Source: Segatella buccae ATCC 33574
GTDB lineage: Bacteria; Bacteroidota; Bacteroidia; Bacteroidales; Bacteroidaceae
Reading direction: 5' to 3'
Length of the DNA: 64,000 bases
NCBI RefSeq assembly: GCF_000184945.1
Contig: NZ_GL586311.1
Coordinates: 1,776,598-1,840,597, forward strand
The position numbers were made by a program, and so were the translations under genes. Below the pieces are notes generated by a model. The model worked only from the letters and a program-made list of their open reading frames with translations. It ran no database searches and was not told the origin of the DNA. Shown here one piece after another: positions 9,294 through 17,368 of the stretch. Position 1 is the first letter of the stretch; each line of letters starts with the position of its first letter.

Positions 9294-10112
9294 TTACCGC
9301 TTCAACAAACTCGATTGCAGGAAACGCCTCATCACCTCTACGGGAATGCCGCGACGGCAGGCATAGTCGCGAAGTTGGTCTTCGCCGATTTTCCCCAAAT
9401 CGAAGTAGCGGCTGAGGGGATGCGAGAACATGAAGCCGCTGACACTGGCGTGTGGCACCATCATGCCACTTTCGGTGAGCCGGATGCCCACGTCTTTCAT
9501 GCCGAGCAGGTCGTTGAGGATGAAATTGACGCTGGTGTCGGGCAGTGAAGGATAGCCCACAGCCGGTCGTATGCCTTGATAAGCCTCGTTGTGAGTTTCC
9601 TTCATGGTGAGTTTCTCGTCGGGTGCATAGCCCCAGTAGTGCCGGCGCACCTCCTCGTGCATACGTTCGGCTGTGCCTTCGGCCAAGCGGTCGCAGAGCA
9701 CTTGGGCCAGCATCCGGTTGTATTCGTCGTGTTTGTAGGCCTCTACTATCAGTCCGTCGACCGTCGTACAGAACACGCCCGCAGTGTCTTCCACCCCTTG
9801 GGAGAGCGGCCGCACGAAGTCGGCCAGGCACAGATTGGGACTTCCCGGCTCTGTGGGGTGTTGCTGGCGCAGCATCGGTATGCGCACATCGTCCAGCAGG
9901 AGGTCGTCGCCATCGCTGTTGGCAGCGAGGAGGGCAAACAAGGCACGTGTGTGATACCGTCCCTCCCACGTTTGCAGCATGGCCAAAGCGTCGGCCTGCA
10001 CACGTTCTTTCTCCTCCCGGGGCTTACCGGAGAGTCCCCATGCGTGAAAGAAATAAATCCAGTTGATATACGGGACTATCTCGCTGATATCGTAAGTCAG
10101 TATTTTTCTCAT
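9294..10112 (-). CDS. Stand-alone methionine synthase reactivation (AdoMet-binding) domain
   Basis: A 272-residue protein equivalent to the C-terminal activation domain of cobalamin-dependent methionine synthase MetH, which uses S-adenosylmethionine to remethylate oxidised cob(II)alamin. Diagnostic stretches are GIRPAVGYPSLPD, which matches the RPAPGYPACPDH motif of MetH, and ASVSGFMFSHPLSRYFDLGKI, which binds AdoMet. None of the homocysteine, folate or cobalamin domains is present, so the domain must act in trans on a truncated MetH encoded elsewhere. It starts 17 bases after dihydroorotase, in the same operon. Separate activation-domain genes occur in Bacteroidetes; the partnership is inference. 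Confidence 0.85.
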   Translation of the reverse strand: MRKILTYDISEIVPYINWIYFFHAWGLSGKPREEKERVQADALAMLQTWEGRYHTRALFALLAANSDGDDLLLDDVRIPMLRQQHPTEPGSPNLCLADFVRPLSQGVEDTAGVFCTTVDGLIVEAYKHDEYNRMLAQVLCDRLAEGTAERMHEEVRRHYWGYAPDEKLTMKETHNEAYQGIRPAVGYPSLPDTSVNFILNDLLGMKDVGIRLTESGMMVPHASVSGFMFSHPLSRYFDLGKIGEDQLRDYACRRGIPVEVMRRFLQSSLLKR

Positions 10113-10129
10113 TGCGGTCGGTCCCGTTT

Positions 10130-11488
10130 CTAAGCATGTCCGGCATGGTCGAAGCGCAACGCTTCGCCCCTGCTTTCGCCATCGAATGCCCCTTTATTGT
10201 ATATCAGCCGGCCATTGCAGAAGGTCTGTTCCACTCTCCAACGGTATTCGTGGCCCTGCATCGGACTCCATTTGCACTTGCTTTGTATGTTGGCTTCCGT
10301 CACAGTCCAAGGCGCATCGGGCTTAACCACCGTAATGTCGGCTTTATAGCCTTTACGCAAAAAACCGCGACCGCACACGCCGAAAAGCCGTGCGGGATTG
10401 TGGGCCATGAGCTGTACAAGCTGTTCAAGGGTGATCACGCCCTCGTCGACCAGTTCCAGCATGGTGACTAAGGAGAACTGCACCATCGGCATACCGGAGG
10501 CTGCACGCACGCATCCGCCCTGCTTGTCTTTCCATTCGTGGGGGGCATGGTCGGTAGCCACGGTCGTGATGCGTCCGTCGGTGAGCGCCTTACGGAGTTC
10601 GGTGCGGTCTTCGGCCGTTTTGACGGCAGGGTTACACTTGATTTGTGCCCCCTTGGTGAGATAGTCCTCGCTTGTGAAAAGGAGATGGGCTATGCACGCT
10701 TCGCCCGTCACAAGCGGCTCGTGCCCGTTGGCGGGAGAAAGCAAAGCGAGTTCCTTTGCCGTGGAGAGATGGGCAATGTGGAGCCGGGTGCCGAATGTAT
10801 GGGCCAACTGTGCGGCGAGTGCTGACGACTGGTAGCAGGCTTCTTCGGAGCGGATGAGCGGATGAAGTACAATGTTCGGATCATCGCCATAGGTCTCTTT
10901 CATCTTCTTGAGGTTGTTGCTGATGATCTCCGAATCCTCACAGTGGGTCATCAGCGGAAGGCCGAGACCGGCACATTGCTTGAATATCTCAAGTAGCGCA
11001 CCGTATTTGTCCACCAGCATATTGCCCGTACTGGCCCCCATAAAGAGCTTAATACCGGGAATGCGTCTGTGGTCGAGTCCGGCAAAGGTGGCGGCATTGG
11101 TGTTGGTGGCACCATAGAAAAAGCTGTAATTGACATGGCTTTTCGCCTCCGCCAGGCGAAACTTTTCTTCCAAGGCCTCGGGAGTGGTGGTCTGTGGATT
11201 GGTGTTTGGCATTTCGAAATAGGAGGTCACTCCTCCGTATGCCGCCGCCCTGCTCTCGCTCTCGATATCGGCTTTGGCCGTGAGGCCGGGCTCGCGGAAA
11301 TGCACGTGCTCGTCGATCACGCCGGGCAGAACGAAACACCCCGTGGCATCTACTTCTTGACTGTAGACCCCACGGGGTATGTTTTCTCCCTCCACGAGTT
11401 CTGATATGCAATCGTTGTCGATGACGACAGCGCCCCGGAAAGAGCGTCCCTCGTTAACGACTGTTCCTCCATATATGACTTTTTTCAT
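10130..11488 (-). CDS. pyrC: Dihydroorotase
   Basis: Cytosolic zinc enzyme that cyclises N-carbamoyl-L-aspartate to dihydroorotate, the third step of pyrimidine synthesis. The 452 residues are of the longer class I type. Metal ligands visible are DEHVHFREPG (His61, His63), the lysine expected to be carbamylated in GIKLFMGAST (Lys146), THCED and ATDHAPHEW with the catalytic aspartate. MPNTNP near 92-97 is the family signature. It lies 26 bases after the DUF4369 lipoprotein and 17 before the MetH activation domain. The next steps, PyrK and PyrD, are encoded separately at 33.6-35.3 kb. Confidence 0.95.
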   Translation of the reverse strand: MKKVIYGGTVVNEGRSFRGAVVIDNDCISELVEGENIPRGVYSQEVDATGCFVLPGVIDEHVHFREPGLTAKADIESESRAAAYGGVTSYFEMPNTNPQTTTPEALEEKFRLAEAKSHVNYSFFYGATNTNAATFAGLDHRRIPGIKLFMGASTGNMLVDKYGALLEIFKQCAGLGLPLMTHCEDSEIISNNLKKMKETYGDDPNIVLHPLIRSEEACYQSSALAAQLAHTFGTRLHIAHLSTAKELALLSPANGHEPLVTGEACIAHLLFTSEDYLTKGAQIKCNPAVKTAEDRTELRKALTDGRITTVATDHAPHEWKDKQGGCVRAASGMPMVQFSLVTMLELVDEGVITLEQLVQLMAHNPARLFGVCGRGFLRKGYKADITVVKPDAPWTVTEANIQSKCKWSPMQGHEYRWRVEQTFCNGRLIYNKGAFDGESRGEALRFDHAGHA

Positions 11489-11514
11489 TTGCCATCAGTT
11501 GTTTGGTTCTGCCA

Positions 11515-12315
11515 TCAGTCGGCCGATGGAGCCGGCTTGGCCAATTCGTTGGGTGTAGGTGCAGAAGCGGTGGGGGGAACCGGAGGGGTGGGGGTGGCTC
11601 CTGAAGTGCCCGGAGTCTCCTTCATTCCGTTCATGATCTGTTCGTTCTCCTGCGCCTTCTGATAGTAGTCTTTCACGTATGGGTCGTTCTTGAAATTGTC
11701 GGTGGCCTTGCTCATGATGTCTTCTATCCACGGCGAGAGCATGGGATACTCGTTGCCGATGGTGAGCATGAAGAAGATGCCCGGGCCGAGTACATTGTCG
11801 AAGTTCTCGGTGACAAAGCTTGTGATGAGTTTGTCTTCCTGTTCGGAGATGTGTATGGCCTCGGCATTGAGTCGTCGGTTCATCACAAGTTCGTCGTCAC
11901 CGTTCATCAGGCCGCGGTCGTGCCGGTGGACAAGTTCTATCTTCTGGTTCTCAAGCTGATTGTATTTGGTGAAAAACTTAAATAGCTTGTCGTTGAGCGG
12001 CGTGCCGCTCACTATCTGTTGGGTGGTGTTTATCTTTACGGTGATGTCGCCGCTTTCCAGCACCAGCGGCAGCACGCTTTCATCATCCATGAAGATGTTG
12101 GCCATGCGTACACTGTCAAGCGTGCCCGAGAAGGCAAACTGTCCATGCACCACATCGCACGAATCCACACTCTTGAAATCATTGTCCTTCAAGATTTTGA
12201 GGTACAACATGCGCCCATCAAGCGTCGAAACGTTTGATGTGCCCTGAATATTGTAGGTATTGGCACAGGATGTTAAGGCCAACAATGATATCAATGAGTA
12301 TAAGACTTTATTCAT
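11515..12315 (-). CDS. DUF4369-type lipoprotein
   Basis: A 266-residue predicted lipoprotein: the signal peptide MNKVLYSLISLLALTSC ends at lipobox Cys17. The region that follows (about 22-110, with LKILKDNDFKSVDSCDVVHGQFAFSG) has the beta-strand pattern of DUF4369, which in Bacteroidetes often precedes a thioredoxin-like domain; no CxxC thioredoxin domain is present here. The C-terminus (about 230-266) is rich in Pro, Ala and Thr, as in surface or flexible tails. Its role is unknown. It is first in the minus-strand operon with pyrC; a TACCTTTG box lies just upstream. Confidence 0.75.
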   Translation of the reverse strand: MNKVLYSLISLLALTSCANTYNIQGTSNVSTLDGRMLYLKILKDNDFKSVDSCDVVHGQFAFSGTLDSVRMANIFMDDESVLPLVLESGDITVKINTTQQIVSGTPLNDKLFKFFTKYNQLENQKIELVHRHDRGLMNGDDELVMNRRLNAEAIHISEQEDKLITSFVTENFDNVLGPGIFFMLTIGNEYPMLSPWIEDIMSKATDNFKNDPYVKDYYQKAQENEQIMNGMKETPGTSGATPTPPVPPTASAPTPNELAKPAPSAD

Positions 12316-12341
12316 AAGCTGTGCTTCTTGTTCAGCGATAA

Positions 12342-12349
12342 CAAAGGTA
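12342..12349 (-). promoter_or_regulatory. -7 box for the DUF4369-pyrC operon
   Basis: TACCTTTG on the minus strand, 26 bases upstream of the lipoprotein start codon. It matches TAnnTTTG; no clear -33 box is seen. Confidence 0.45.
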
Positions 12350-12488
12350 CAACCTATTATCGATGTAAGAAAAAAAATTTATGCTATTTAATTTTAATCT
12401 GCTATCTTTTATGTTTTTTTCGCAAAAGGGATTGACTTTCCATTTTGCCTGTTCCACGCACGAGCCGCCTTTCGGGCCGGGAGGGCTT

Positions 12489-12914
12489 TCAGTCGGCTTC
12501 CTCCTTCTTCAGTTCGGAGGCTATGCGGTGGGTGGTATAGAGCTCGAGCACGGCCGCCACGAGTAGCAGAAGCACCCACTTATTATATATATAGGTGAAA
12601 TAGGACACCAGGTCAGAAAACAGCGGGCGGAATATCTGATAGACCGTGTCGATCATCGAGATGCCTGCGAGGATGAAAAACAACCCGGCAAACTGCTGTA
12701 TGCTCTTCAGCCGGCGCACGGCGAGGTTGCGCCCCTCGTAGGCTTGAAGATTCTGCATGAGCGAAAAGAGGATTGCGCCCAACAGAAACACCCAGCATAC
12801 CACCTGCAACAGAGTGGGGTAAATAAACCCGAAAGCAAAGCAACCGGCACTGATGACCATCATCGTTCCGCCGGCAAGGAACAAGATGCTTTGAAATCTA
12901 TTCAGCTGTTTCAT
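12489..12914 (-). CDS. Small four-helix membrane protein, unknown function
   Basis: A 141-residue protein I do not recognise. Four hydrophobic segments lie at about 9-31, 34-53, 74-90 and 112-126, with a charged loop (EGRNLAVRRLK, 60-70) between the second and third and a charged tail. Its start codon lies inside the end of the upstream FtsB-like gene (17-base overlap), so the two are translationally coupled. That linkage suggests a link to the cell envelope or division, but nothing in the sequence proves it. Confidence 0.7.
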   Translation of the reverse strand: MKQLNRFQSILFLAGGTMMVISAGCFAFGFIYPTLLQVVCWVFLLGAILFSLMQNLQAYEGRNLAVRRLKSIQQFAGLFFILAGISMIDTVYQIFRPLFSDLVSYFTYIYNKWVLLLLVAAVLELYTTHRIASELKKEEAD

Positions 12915-13233
12915 TGTTCTTGGTAGGTTTCTCGTCGTCGCTCAAGATAAAGATGTCCTCGTCATCGGCCTTCATGAAATATCTCTCACGGGCGATTTTC
13001 ACAATGGCCTTGGGGTCGTTGCGCAGTTCGCGGAGCTTCTTCGAGTCGGCCTCATACTGCGCATTGTACTTTTCTATCTCGGCCTTCATGTTACTTATCT
13101 GAATTTCATATTGCTTATGGCGCAAATAGCTGTTCTCGTCGAGAAAGCCCACCACAGCCACACCCACTACTATCACGATGAGATACTTGTAGTGGGAGAT
13201 GAAACTCCATATCACGTTGAAACGACTTGCCAT
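12898..13233 (-). CDS. ftsB: FtsB/DivIC-like septum formation initiator
   Basis: A 111-residue bitopic membrane protein of the FtsB/DivIC family, part of the division complex with FtsL and FtsQ. It has a short cytoplasmic N-terminus, one membrane helix (about 18-33), a periplasmic coiled coil (about 36-78) and the conserved end segment LRNDPKAIVKIARERYFM, followed by an acidic tail. The reading frame is open further upstream to 13563, but that extension is the antisense of the 66-bp promoter repeats, so I use the ATG at 13233. A TACTTTTG box lies 19 bases before it. It is divergent from dnaX and overlaps the next gene by 17 bases. Confidence 0.85.
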   Translation of the reverse strand: MASRFNVIWSFISHYKYLIVIVVGVAVVGFLDENSYLRHKQYEIQISNMKAEIEKYNAQYEADSKKLRELRNDPKAIVKIARERYFMKADDEDIFILSDDEKPTKNNETAE

Positions 13234-13252
13234 TTGATGTTGATTGATGTTG

Positions 13253-13260
13253 CAAAAGTA
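13253..13260 (-). promoter_or_regulatory. -7 box for the FtsB-like gene
   Basis: TACTTTTG on the minus strand, 19 bases before the start codon at 13233. It is divergent from the dnaX promoter array that begins about 80 bases away. Confidence 0.45.
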
Positions 13261-13343
13261 ATGAATAAAAAGAATATGGGGAAACGATAAATCAAAAATT
13301 ATATTAATTGCGCTGCAAATATCCTGTTTAGCGATATTTTTAC

Positions 13344-13549
13344 TACCTTTGCAGAAGATAGGCTGCACTCGGCAATCCGAAAACAAGCTTTCATTGTCCT
13401 CGTTTGCGCTATCTTTGCAGAAGATAGGCTGCACTCGGCAATCCGAAAACAAGCTTTCATTGCCCTCGTTTGCGCTACCTTTGCAGAAGATAGGCTGCAC
13501 TCGGCAATCCGAAAACAAGCTTTCATTGCCCTCGTTTGCCCTATCTTTG
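13344..13549 (+). repeat. 66-bp tandem repeat carrying four -7 promoter boxes
   Basis: Three contiguous 66-bp units and the opening of a fourth lie directly before dnaX. TAnnTTTG boxes occur at 13344-13351, 13410-13417, 13476-13483 and 13542-13549, exactly 66 bases apart, alternating TACCTTTG and TATCTTTG. Between boxes the units are nearly identical. Each unit contains an inverted repeat (GGCAAT and GAAA pairing with TTTC and ATTGCC), so transcripts from the upstream boxes would carry one to three hairpins in the leader. The last box gives a leader of about 20 bases before the dnaX ATG. One diverged unit start occurs before holA. Confidence 0.85.
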
Positions 13550-13574
13550 CATACCGAAGACAACTACAACAACT

Positions 13575-15422
13575 ATGGAATATATCGTTTCGGCAAGAAA
13601 ATACCGCCCGATGTCGTTCGACTCGGTGGTAGGCCAAAGCGCACTCACCACGACGCTGAAAAACGCCGTGAAGAGTGGCAAGCTGGCCCATGCCTACCTC
13701 TTCTGCGGTCCGCGGGGGGTGGGAAAGACCACTTGCGCGCGCATCTTTGCCAAGGCCATCAACTGTGAGCACCCCCACGACGACGGTGAGGCATGCAATG
13801 AATGTGAGAGCTGCAAGGCTTTCAACGAGCAGCGCTCCTACAACATCTTCGAACTGGACGCTGCCAGCAACAACTCGGTGGAAAACATCAAGGCACTCAT
13901 GGAGCAGACCCGCATCCCGCCGCAGGTGGGCCGGTACAAGGTGTTCATCATCGATGAGGTGCACATGCTGTCTACGGCGGCTTTCAACGCATTTCTCAAG
14001 ACACTCGAGGAACCGCCTGCACACGTGATTTTTGTGCTGGCCACCACGGAGAAGCACAAGATTCTGCCCACCATCTTGAGCCGTTGCCAGATCTACGACT
14101 TCGAGCGTATGACTGTGCCCAACACCATCGCCCACCTCAAAATGGTGGCCGACAAGGAGGGCATCACCTACGACGAGCAGGCGTTGGAGGTGATTGCTGA
14201 AAAGGCCGACGGCGGTATGCGCGACGCGCTGTCCATCTTCGATCAGGCGGCCTCGTTCTGTCAGGGCGACATCACTTATGCTAAGGTGATAGAAGACCTC
14301 AATGTGCTTGATGTGGACAACTACTTCAAGATGATAGATCTGGCCCTGCAAAACAAGGTGAGCGACCTCATGGTGCTGCTCAACGGCGTGTTGGAGAAAG
14401 GGTTTGACGGTGGCAATCTCGTCAACGGGCTGGCCGCCCATGCGCGCAATGTGCTCATGGCCAAAGACGAGAGTACGCTCCCGTTGCTGGAGGTGAGCGA
14501 ACAGCAGAAGCTGCGCTACAAGGAGCAGGCCCGGAACTGCAAGCCCGACTTCATCTACAAGGCACTGAAGATCATGAACCAATGCGACATCAACTACCGC
14601 CAGAGCAGCAACAAGCGGCTGTTGGTGGAGCTGACGCTCATTCAGGTGGCGCAGATCACGCAGCCGGAAGACCAAGATGTGCCTGTCGCGGGGCGCACGC
14701 CCAATAGATTGAAATCCCTGTTTAAGAAACTGATGACTTCTCAGCCTCAACCGGTCCGGCAGGTGGCCGGGGCTGAAAGACCGCTCGCCCACCGGCTTGA
14801 GCGGACGGGAGAGGCTGCGCCCGTGTCGAGAGAGGCAGCCGCTACAGTGATGCCCACACCGACGGCCCGGGCTACGGAGGCTGCTCAACCGACTGCTCCC
14901 GAAGCCCAACCGGCGGGGGGGAAGGGCCGGCGGGCACAAATCAAGCTGGGCTCCGTGGGCATGACATTCAACTCGCTGCTCCATCCCAAGAAGCCTTCTT
15001 ACCGAACACGCGAAGAGGAGCCCGTGCCATTGCCCCAAGCGGAGGGCAAGGCCACCAGCGAAGAGTTCACGCAAGAGGAACTCGAGATGGTGTGGCTGGG
15101 CATGTGCAACCGTATGCCCGAGAGCATGGCTGCCATGTCGTCGCGCATGAAAAACATGATTCCGAAAATCTCCACCTTCCCCGACATAGAACTGCTGATG
15201 GACAACCAGATTCTGCTTGACCAGATGCAGGCCATCAAAGGGCGCATACGCAGTACGCTGGTGAAGAGTCTGCACAACGCGAACATACAGCTCACCATGC
15301 GGTTGGCCAGGGCCGACGAGGTGAAGAGGATACTCACCAAGCGGGAACTCTTCGACGAAATGAGAACTAAAAATCCTGCTATCGAGAAAATGCGGGAATT
15401 GCTCGGATTGGAGATGTCTTGA
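13575..15422 (+). CDS. dnaX: DNA polymerase III subunits gamma/tau
   Basis: Clamp-loader ATPase of the replicative polymerase. The start MEYIVSARKYRP at 13575 is the family start; the frame is open 13 codons further upstream but that part lies in the promoter repeat. The 615 residues show P-loop GPRGVGKTT (45-53), the zinc site with Cys64, Cys74, Cys77 and Cys80, DEVHMLS, and the sensor LATTEKHKI. A Pro/Ala-rich linker runs from about 390 to 460, and a tau-like C-terminal domain follows. I see no A-rich slippery heptamer, so there is no sign of a frameshifted gamma form. A terminator overlaps the stop codon. Confidence 0.96.
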   Translation: MEYIVSARKYRPMSFDSVVGQSALTTTLKNAVKSGKLAHAYLFCGPRGVGKTTCARIFAKAINCEHPHDDGEACNECESCKAFNEQRSYNIFELDAASNNSVENIKALMEQTRIPPQVGRYKVFIIDEVHMLSTAAFNAFLKTLEEPPAHVIFVLATTEKHKILPTILSRCQIYDFERMTVPNTIAHLKMVADKEGITYDEQALEVIAEKADGGMRDALSIFDQAASFCQGDITYAKVIEDLNVLDVDNYFKMIDLALQNKVSDLMVLLNGVLEKGFDGGNLVNGLAAHARNVLMAKDESTLPLLEVSEQQKLRYKEQARNCKPDFIYKALKIMNQCDINYRQSSNKRLLVELTLIQVAQITQPEDQDVPVAGRTPNRLKSLFKKLMTSQPQPVRQVAGAERPLAHRLERTGEAAPVSREAAATVMPTPTARATEAAQPTAPEAQPAGGKGRRAQIKLGSVGMTFNSLLHPKKPSYRTREEEPVPLPQAEGKATSEEFTQEELEMVWLGMCNRMPESMAAMSSRMKNMIPKISTFPDIELLMDNQILLDQMQAIKGRIRSTLVKSLHNANIQLTMRLARADEVKRILTKRELFDEMRTKNPAIEKMRELLGLEMS

Positions 15423-15444
15423 CAAGCGGACATCTCCTTTTTTA
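15410..15444 (+). terminator. Rho-independent terminator of dnaX
   Basis: GGAGATGTC (15410-15418) pairs with GACATCTCC (15429-15437), followed by TTTTTT. The left arm lies in the last codons of dnaX. Confidence 0.9.
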
Positions 15445-15514
15445 TTTTCCGGCCCGTCCCGTTGCCTTGTAGTTCCCCGTCCGTTCCTTGCAAACTGCAT
15501 TCGGAGGCGCGGTA

Positions 15515-16005
15515 CGTTTGTCAAATAAAACACAGATTTAAGGAAACAGTCGTTATTTGGTGGAGACTATGGATAGATGTGTGGGTCACACACCAATAGA
15601 GATAGGGCTTGCCCGCTGTCGGATGGTGGCGAATAATACTGACAAAAACACCTCCGCAAAAATGTTCCAACCAGAGCGGAAGATTAGTTTTAAACCACCG
15701 GGAAGGTCCACCGGTTTTCTCATTCGGGCTCTTCAAACTTGCAAAAGAGCCACAGTCAGAAGCTGAAAGGGCCACGATTGCGATGCAACTGTGGCCCTTT
15801 TGCAAGTCCGTTCGGGCCCATTCAGGCCTGTTTTCCGGCCCAAATTAGTGTCAATAAAATTCAAACAGTTGGTTATCAGCTGTTTGGAAATGCCTCCAAA
15901 ATCGCCCGTATGCAGCGAGTGGGGTGGTTCGTTACAGATATCGCAAGCAGAGAGGCTGAAAACGAATAAAAAGTTTAACAATTATTCTATCCGCAGATCT
16001 CCCCG
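15515..16005 (-). repeat. Dispersed intergenic element, copy A (inverted)
   Basis: About 490 bases related along their whole length, in reverse, to copies B (27.5 kb) and C (35.3 kb). Shared blocks on the minus strand: GATAGAATAATTGTTAAAC, then GCCTCTCTGCTTGCGATAT, a 37-nt hairpin (15765-15801), CTGACTGTGGCTCTTTT, then GTATTATTCGCCACCATCC. The hairpin arms are GGGCCACAGTTGC and GCAATCGTGGCCC with triloop ATC; one A-C mismatch and one G-T pair are present. Short open frames inside it are not conserved between copies. The element fills the gap between dnaX and rlmN. Confidence 0.8.
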
Positions 16006-16203
16006 ATAAATATTGATAGAGACATTTGAGGCTCTTCTTTTTAGATAGTCAAAGCCGTCATCCCTTTTTCTCCGGTTGAACATGCAGTGTTATCGTCCCT
16101 AATCGGAGATTTGAGAGAATGCTAAGGACTCATAATCTATCGGAATCGAGAAATTTGTTTTTCTTTTTTACTGCAACCGGTTCATAATCTCGGGAATTTT
16201 GCC

Positions 16204-16211
16204 TAAATTTG
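16204..16211 (+). promoter_or_regulatory. -7 box of rlmN, close to the start codon
   Basis: TAAATTTG, four bases before the rlmN ATG at 16216. If used, the mRNA is leaderless or nearly so. No strong -33 box is visible. Confidence 0.4.
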
Positions 16212-16215
16212 CACT

Positions 16216-17292
16216 ATGAATACAAAAACATCGCTTTTGGGGCTTTCACTGGCTGAACTGAAAGACGTGGCCAAGCGTTTGGGTATGCCCGCTTTCACAG
16301 GCGGACAGATGGCCAAATGGCTCTACGGACAGCACGTGAAGAGCATCGACGAGATGACCAACATATCAAAAGCCAACCGCGAAAAATTGGCCGGGCACTA
16401 CACCATAGGTTGTGCCGCACCCATAGACGAGCAGCGGTCGAAAGACGGGACGGTGAAGTATCTCTTCCCCGTGACGACCACGGCTGTCGGGGAGAATCGT
16501 GAGGCACCCGTGAAGTTTGTGGAGACAGTCTATATACCCGACAAAGACCGGGCCACACTGTGCGTCTCCTGTCAGGTGGGTTGCAAGATGAACTGCCTCT
16601 TTTGCCAAACCGGCAAGCAGGGATTTGAAGGCAATCTGTCGGTTGCCGACATCCTCAATCAGGTGTATTCGCTGCCCGAAGTGGACAAGTTGACCAACAT
16701 CGTGTTTATGGGGCAGGGCGAACCGATGGACAATCTGGACAATGTGCTGCGCGCCACGGAGATACTCACAGCCGACTACGGATGGGCGTGGAGCCCGAAG
16801 CGCATCACGGTGAGCAGTGTGGGCGTGAAAAACAAGCTGCGCCGCTTCCTCGAAGAGAGCGACTGCCATGTAGCCATCAGCATGCACTCGCCACTGCCCG
16901 AACAGCGCGCCGAGCTGATGCCTGCCCAGCGGGGAATGGGCATTGAAGAGGTGGTGGAGCTGTTGAAGAACTACGATTTCTCCCACCAGCGCCGCCTGTC
17001 GTTTGAATATATCGTGTTCGGAGGTGTGAATGACTCCAATGCCCATGCCCGGGAAATCGTGAGACTGCTCAAGGGCCTCGATTGTCGGATAAATCTTATC
17101 CGTTTCCATCAAATACCCGGAGTGGCATTGCATGGGGCCGAGGAAAAACGCATGGAAGAGTTGCGCGACTATCTCACCGCCCACGGGGTGTTCACCACCA
17201 TACGCGCCAGCCGCGGCGAAGACATATTTGCCGCTTGCGGACTGCTGAGTACATCGAAGAAAATAGAAGAATTGAGAAGCAAAACATCTTGA
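16216..17292 (+). CDS. rlmN: Dual-specificity RNA methyltransferase RlmN
   Basis: Radical SAM enzyme that methylates C2 of A2503 in 23S rRNA, and usually A37 in some tRNAs. The 358 residues contain the 4Fe-4S motif C-x3-C-x2-C as CKMNCLFC (Cys123, Cys127, Cys130), the SAM-associated GQGEPMDNLDNV, and the methyl-carrying cysteine near the end in FAACGLLS (about residue 341). The N-terminal helical domain (about 1-95) binds RNA. The gene is 76 bases upstream of pdxA on the same strand. The -7 box four bases before the ATG suggests a leaderless mRNA. Confidence 0.95.
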   Translation: MNTKTSLLGLSLAELKDVAKRLGMPAFTGGQMAKWLYGQHVKSIDEMTNISKANREKLAGHYTIGCAAPIDEQRSKDGTVKYLFPVTTTAVGENREAPVKFVETVYIPDKDRATLCVSCQVGCKMNCLFCQTGKQGFEGNLSVADILNQVYSLPEVDKLTNIVFMGQGEPMDNLDNVLRATEILTADYGWAWSPKRITVSSVGVKNKLRRFLEESDCHVAISMHSPLPEQRAELMPAQRGMGIEEVVELLKNYDFSHQRRLSFEYIVFGGVNDSNAHAREIVRLLKGLDCRINLIRFHQIPGVALHGAEEKRMEELRDYLTAHGVFTTIRASRGEDIFAACGLLSTSKKIEELRSKTS

Positions 17293-17368
17293 GACTCTTC
17301 GCCGGGCAGCACCGGGCCATGAGGGCAGGGACTGCGGGGGAGGAGCGAAACAAATAAATAAAACCTTT

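Noticed and set aside
13344..13549. CRISPR array
   Set aside because: The 66-bp units are contiguous with no unique spacers, and no cas genes are near.
13234..13563. N-terminal extension of the FtsB-like protein with three 22-residue repeats
   Set aside because: The repeats are the reverse reading of the 66-bp promoter units (66 is a multiple of three), and the family start is at 13233.
14690..14800. Programmed frameshift site in dnaX
   Set aside because: No A-rich slippery heptamer or following stem is visible in the linker region.
13299..15533. A 744-codon minus-strand open frame
   Set aside because: It is antisense to dnaX and the promoter repeats, with no recognisable domain; its C-terminus only reads the repeat in reverse.
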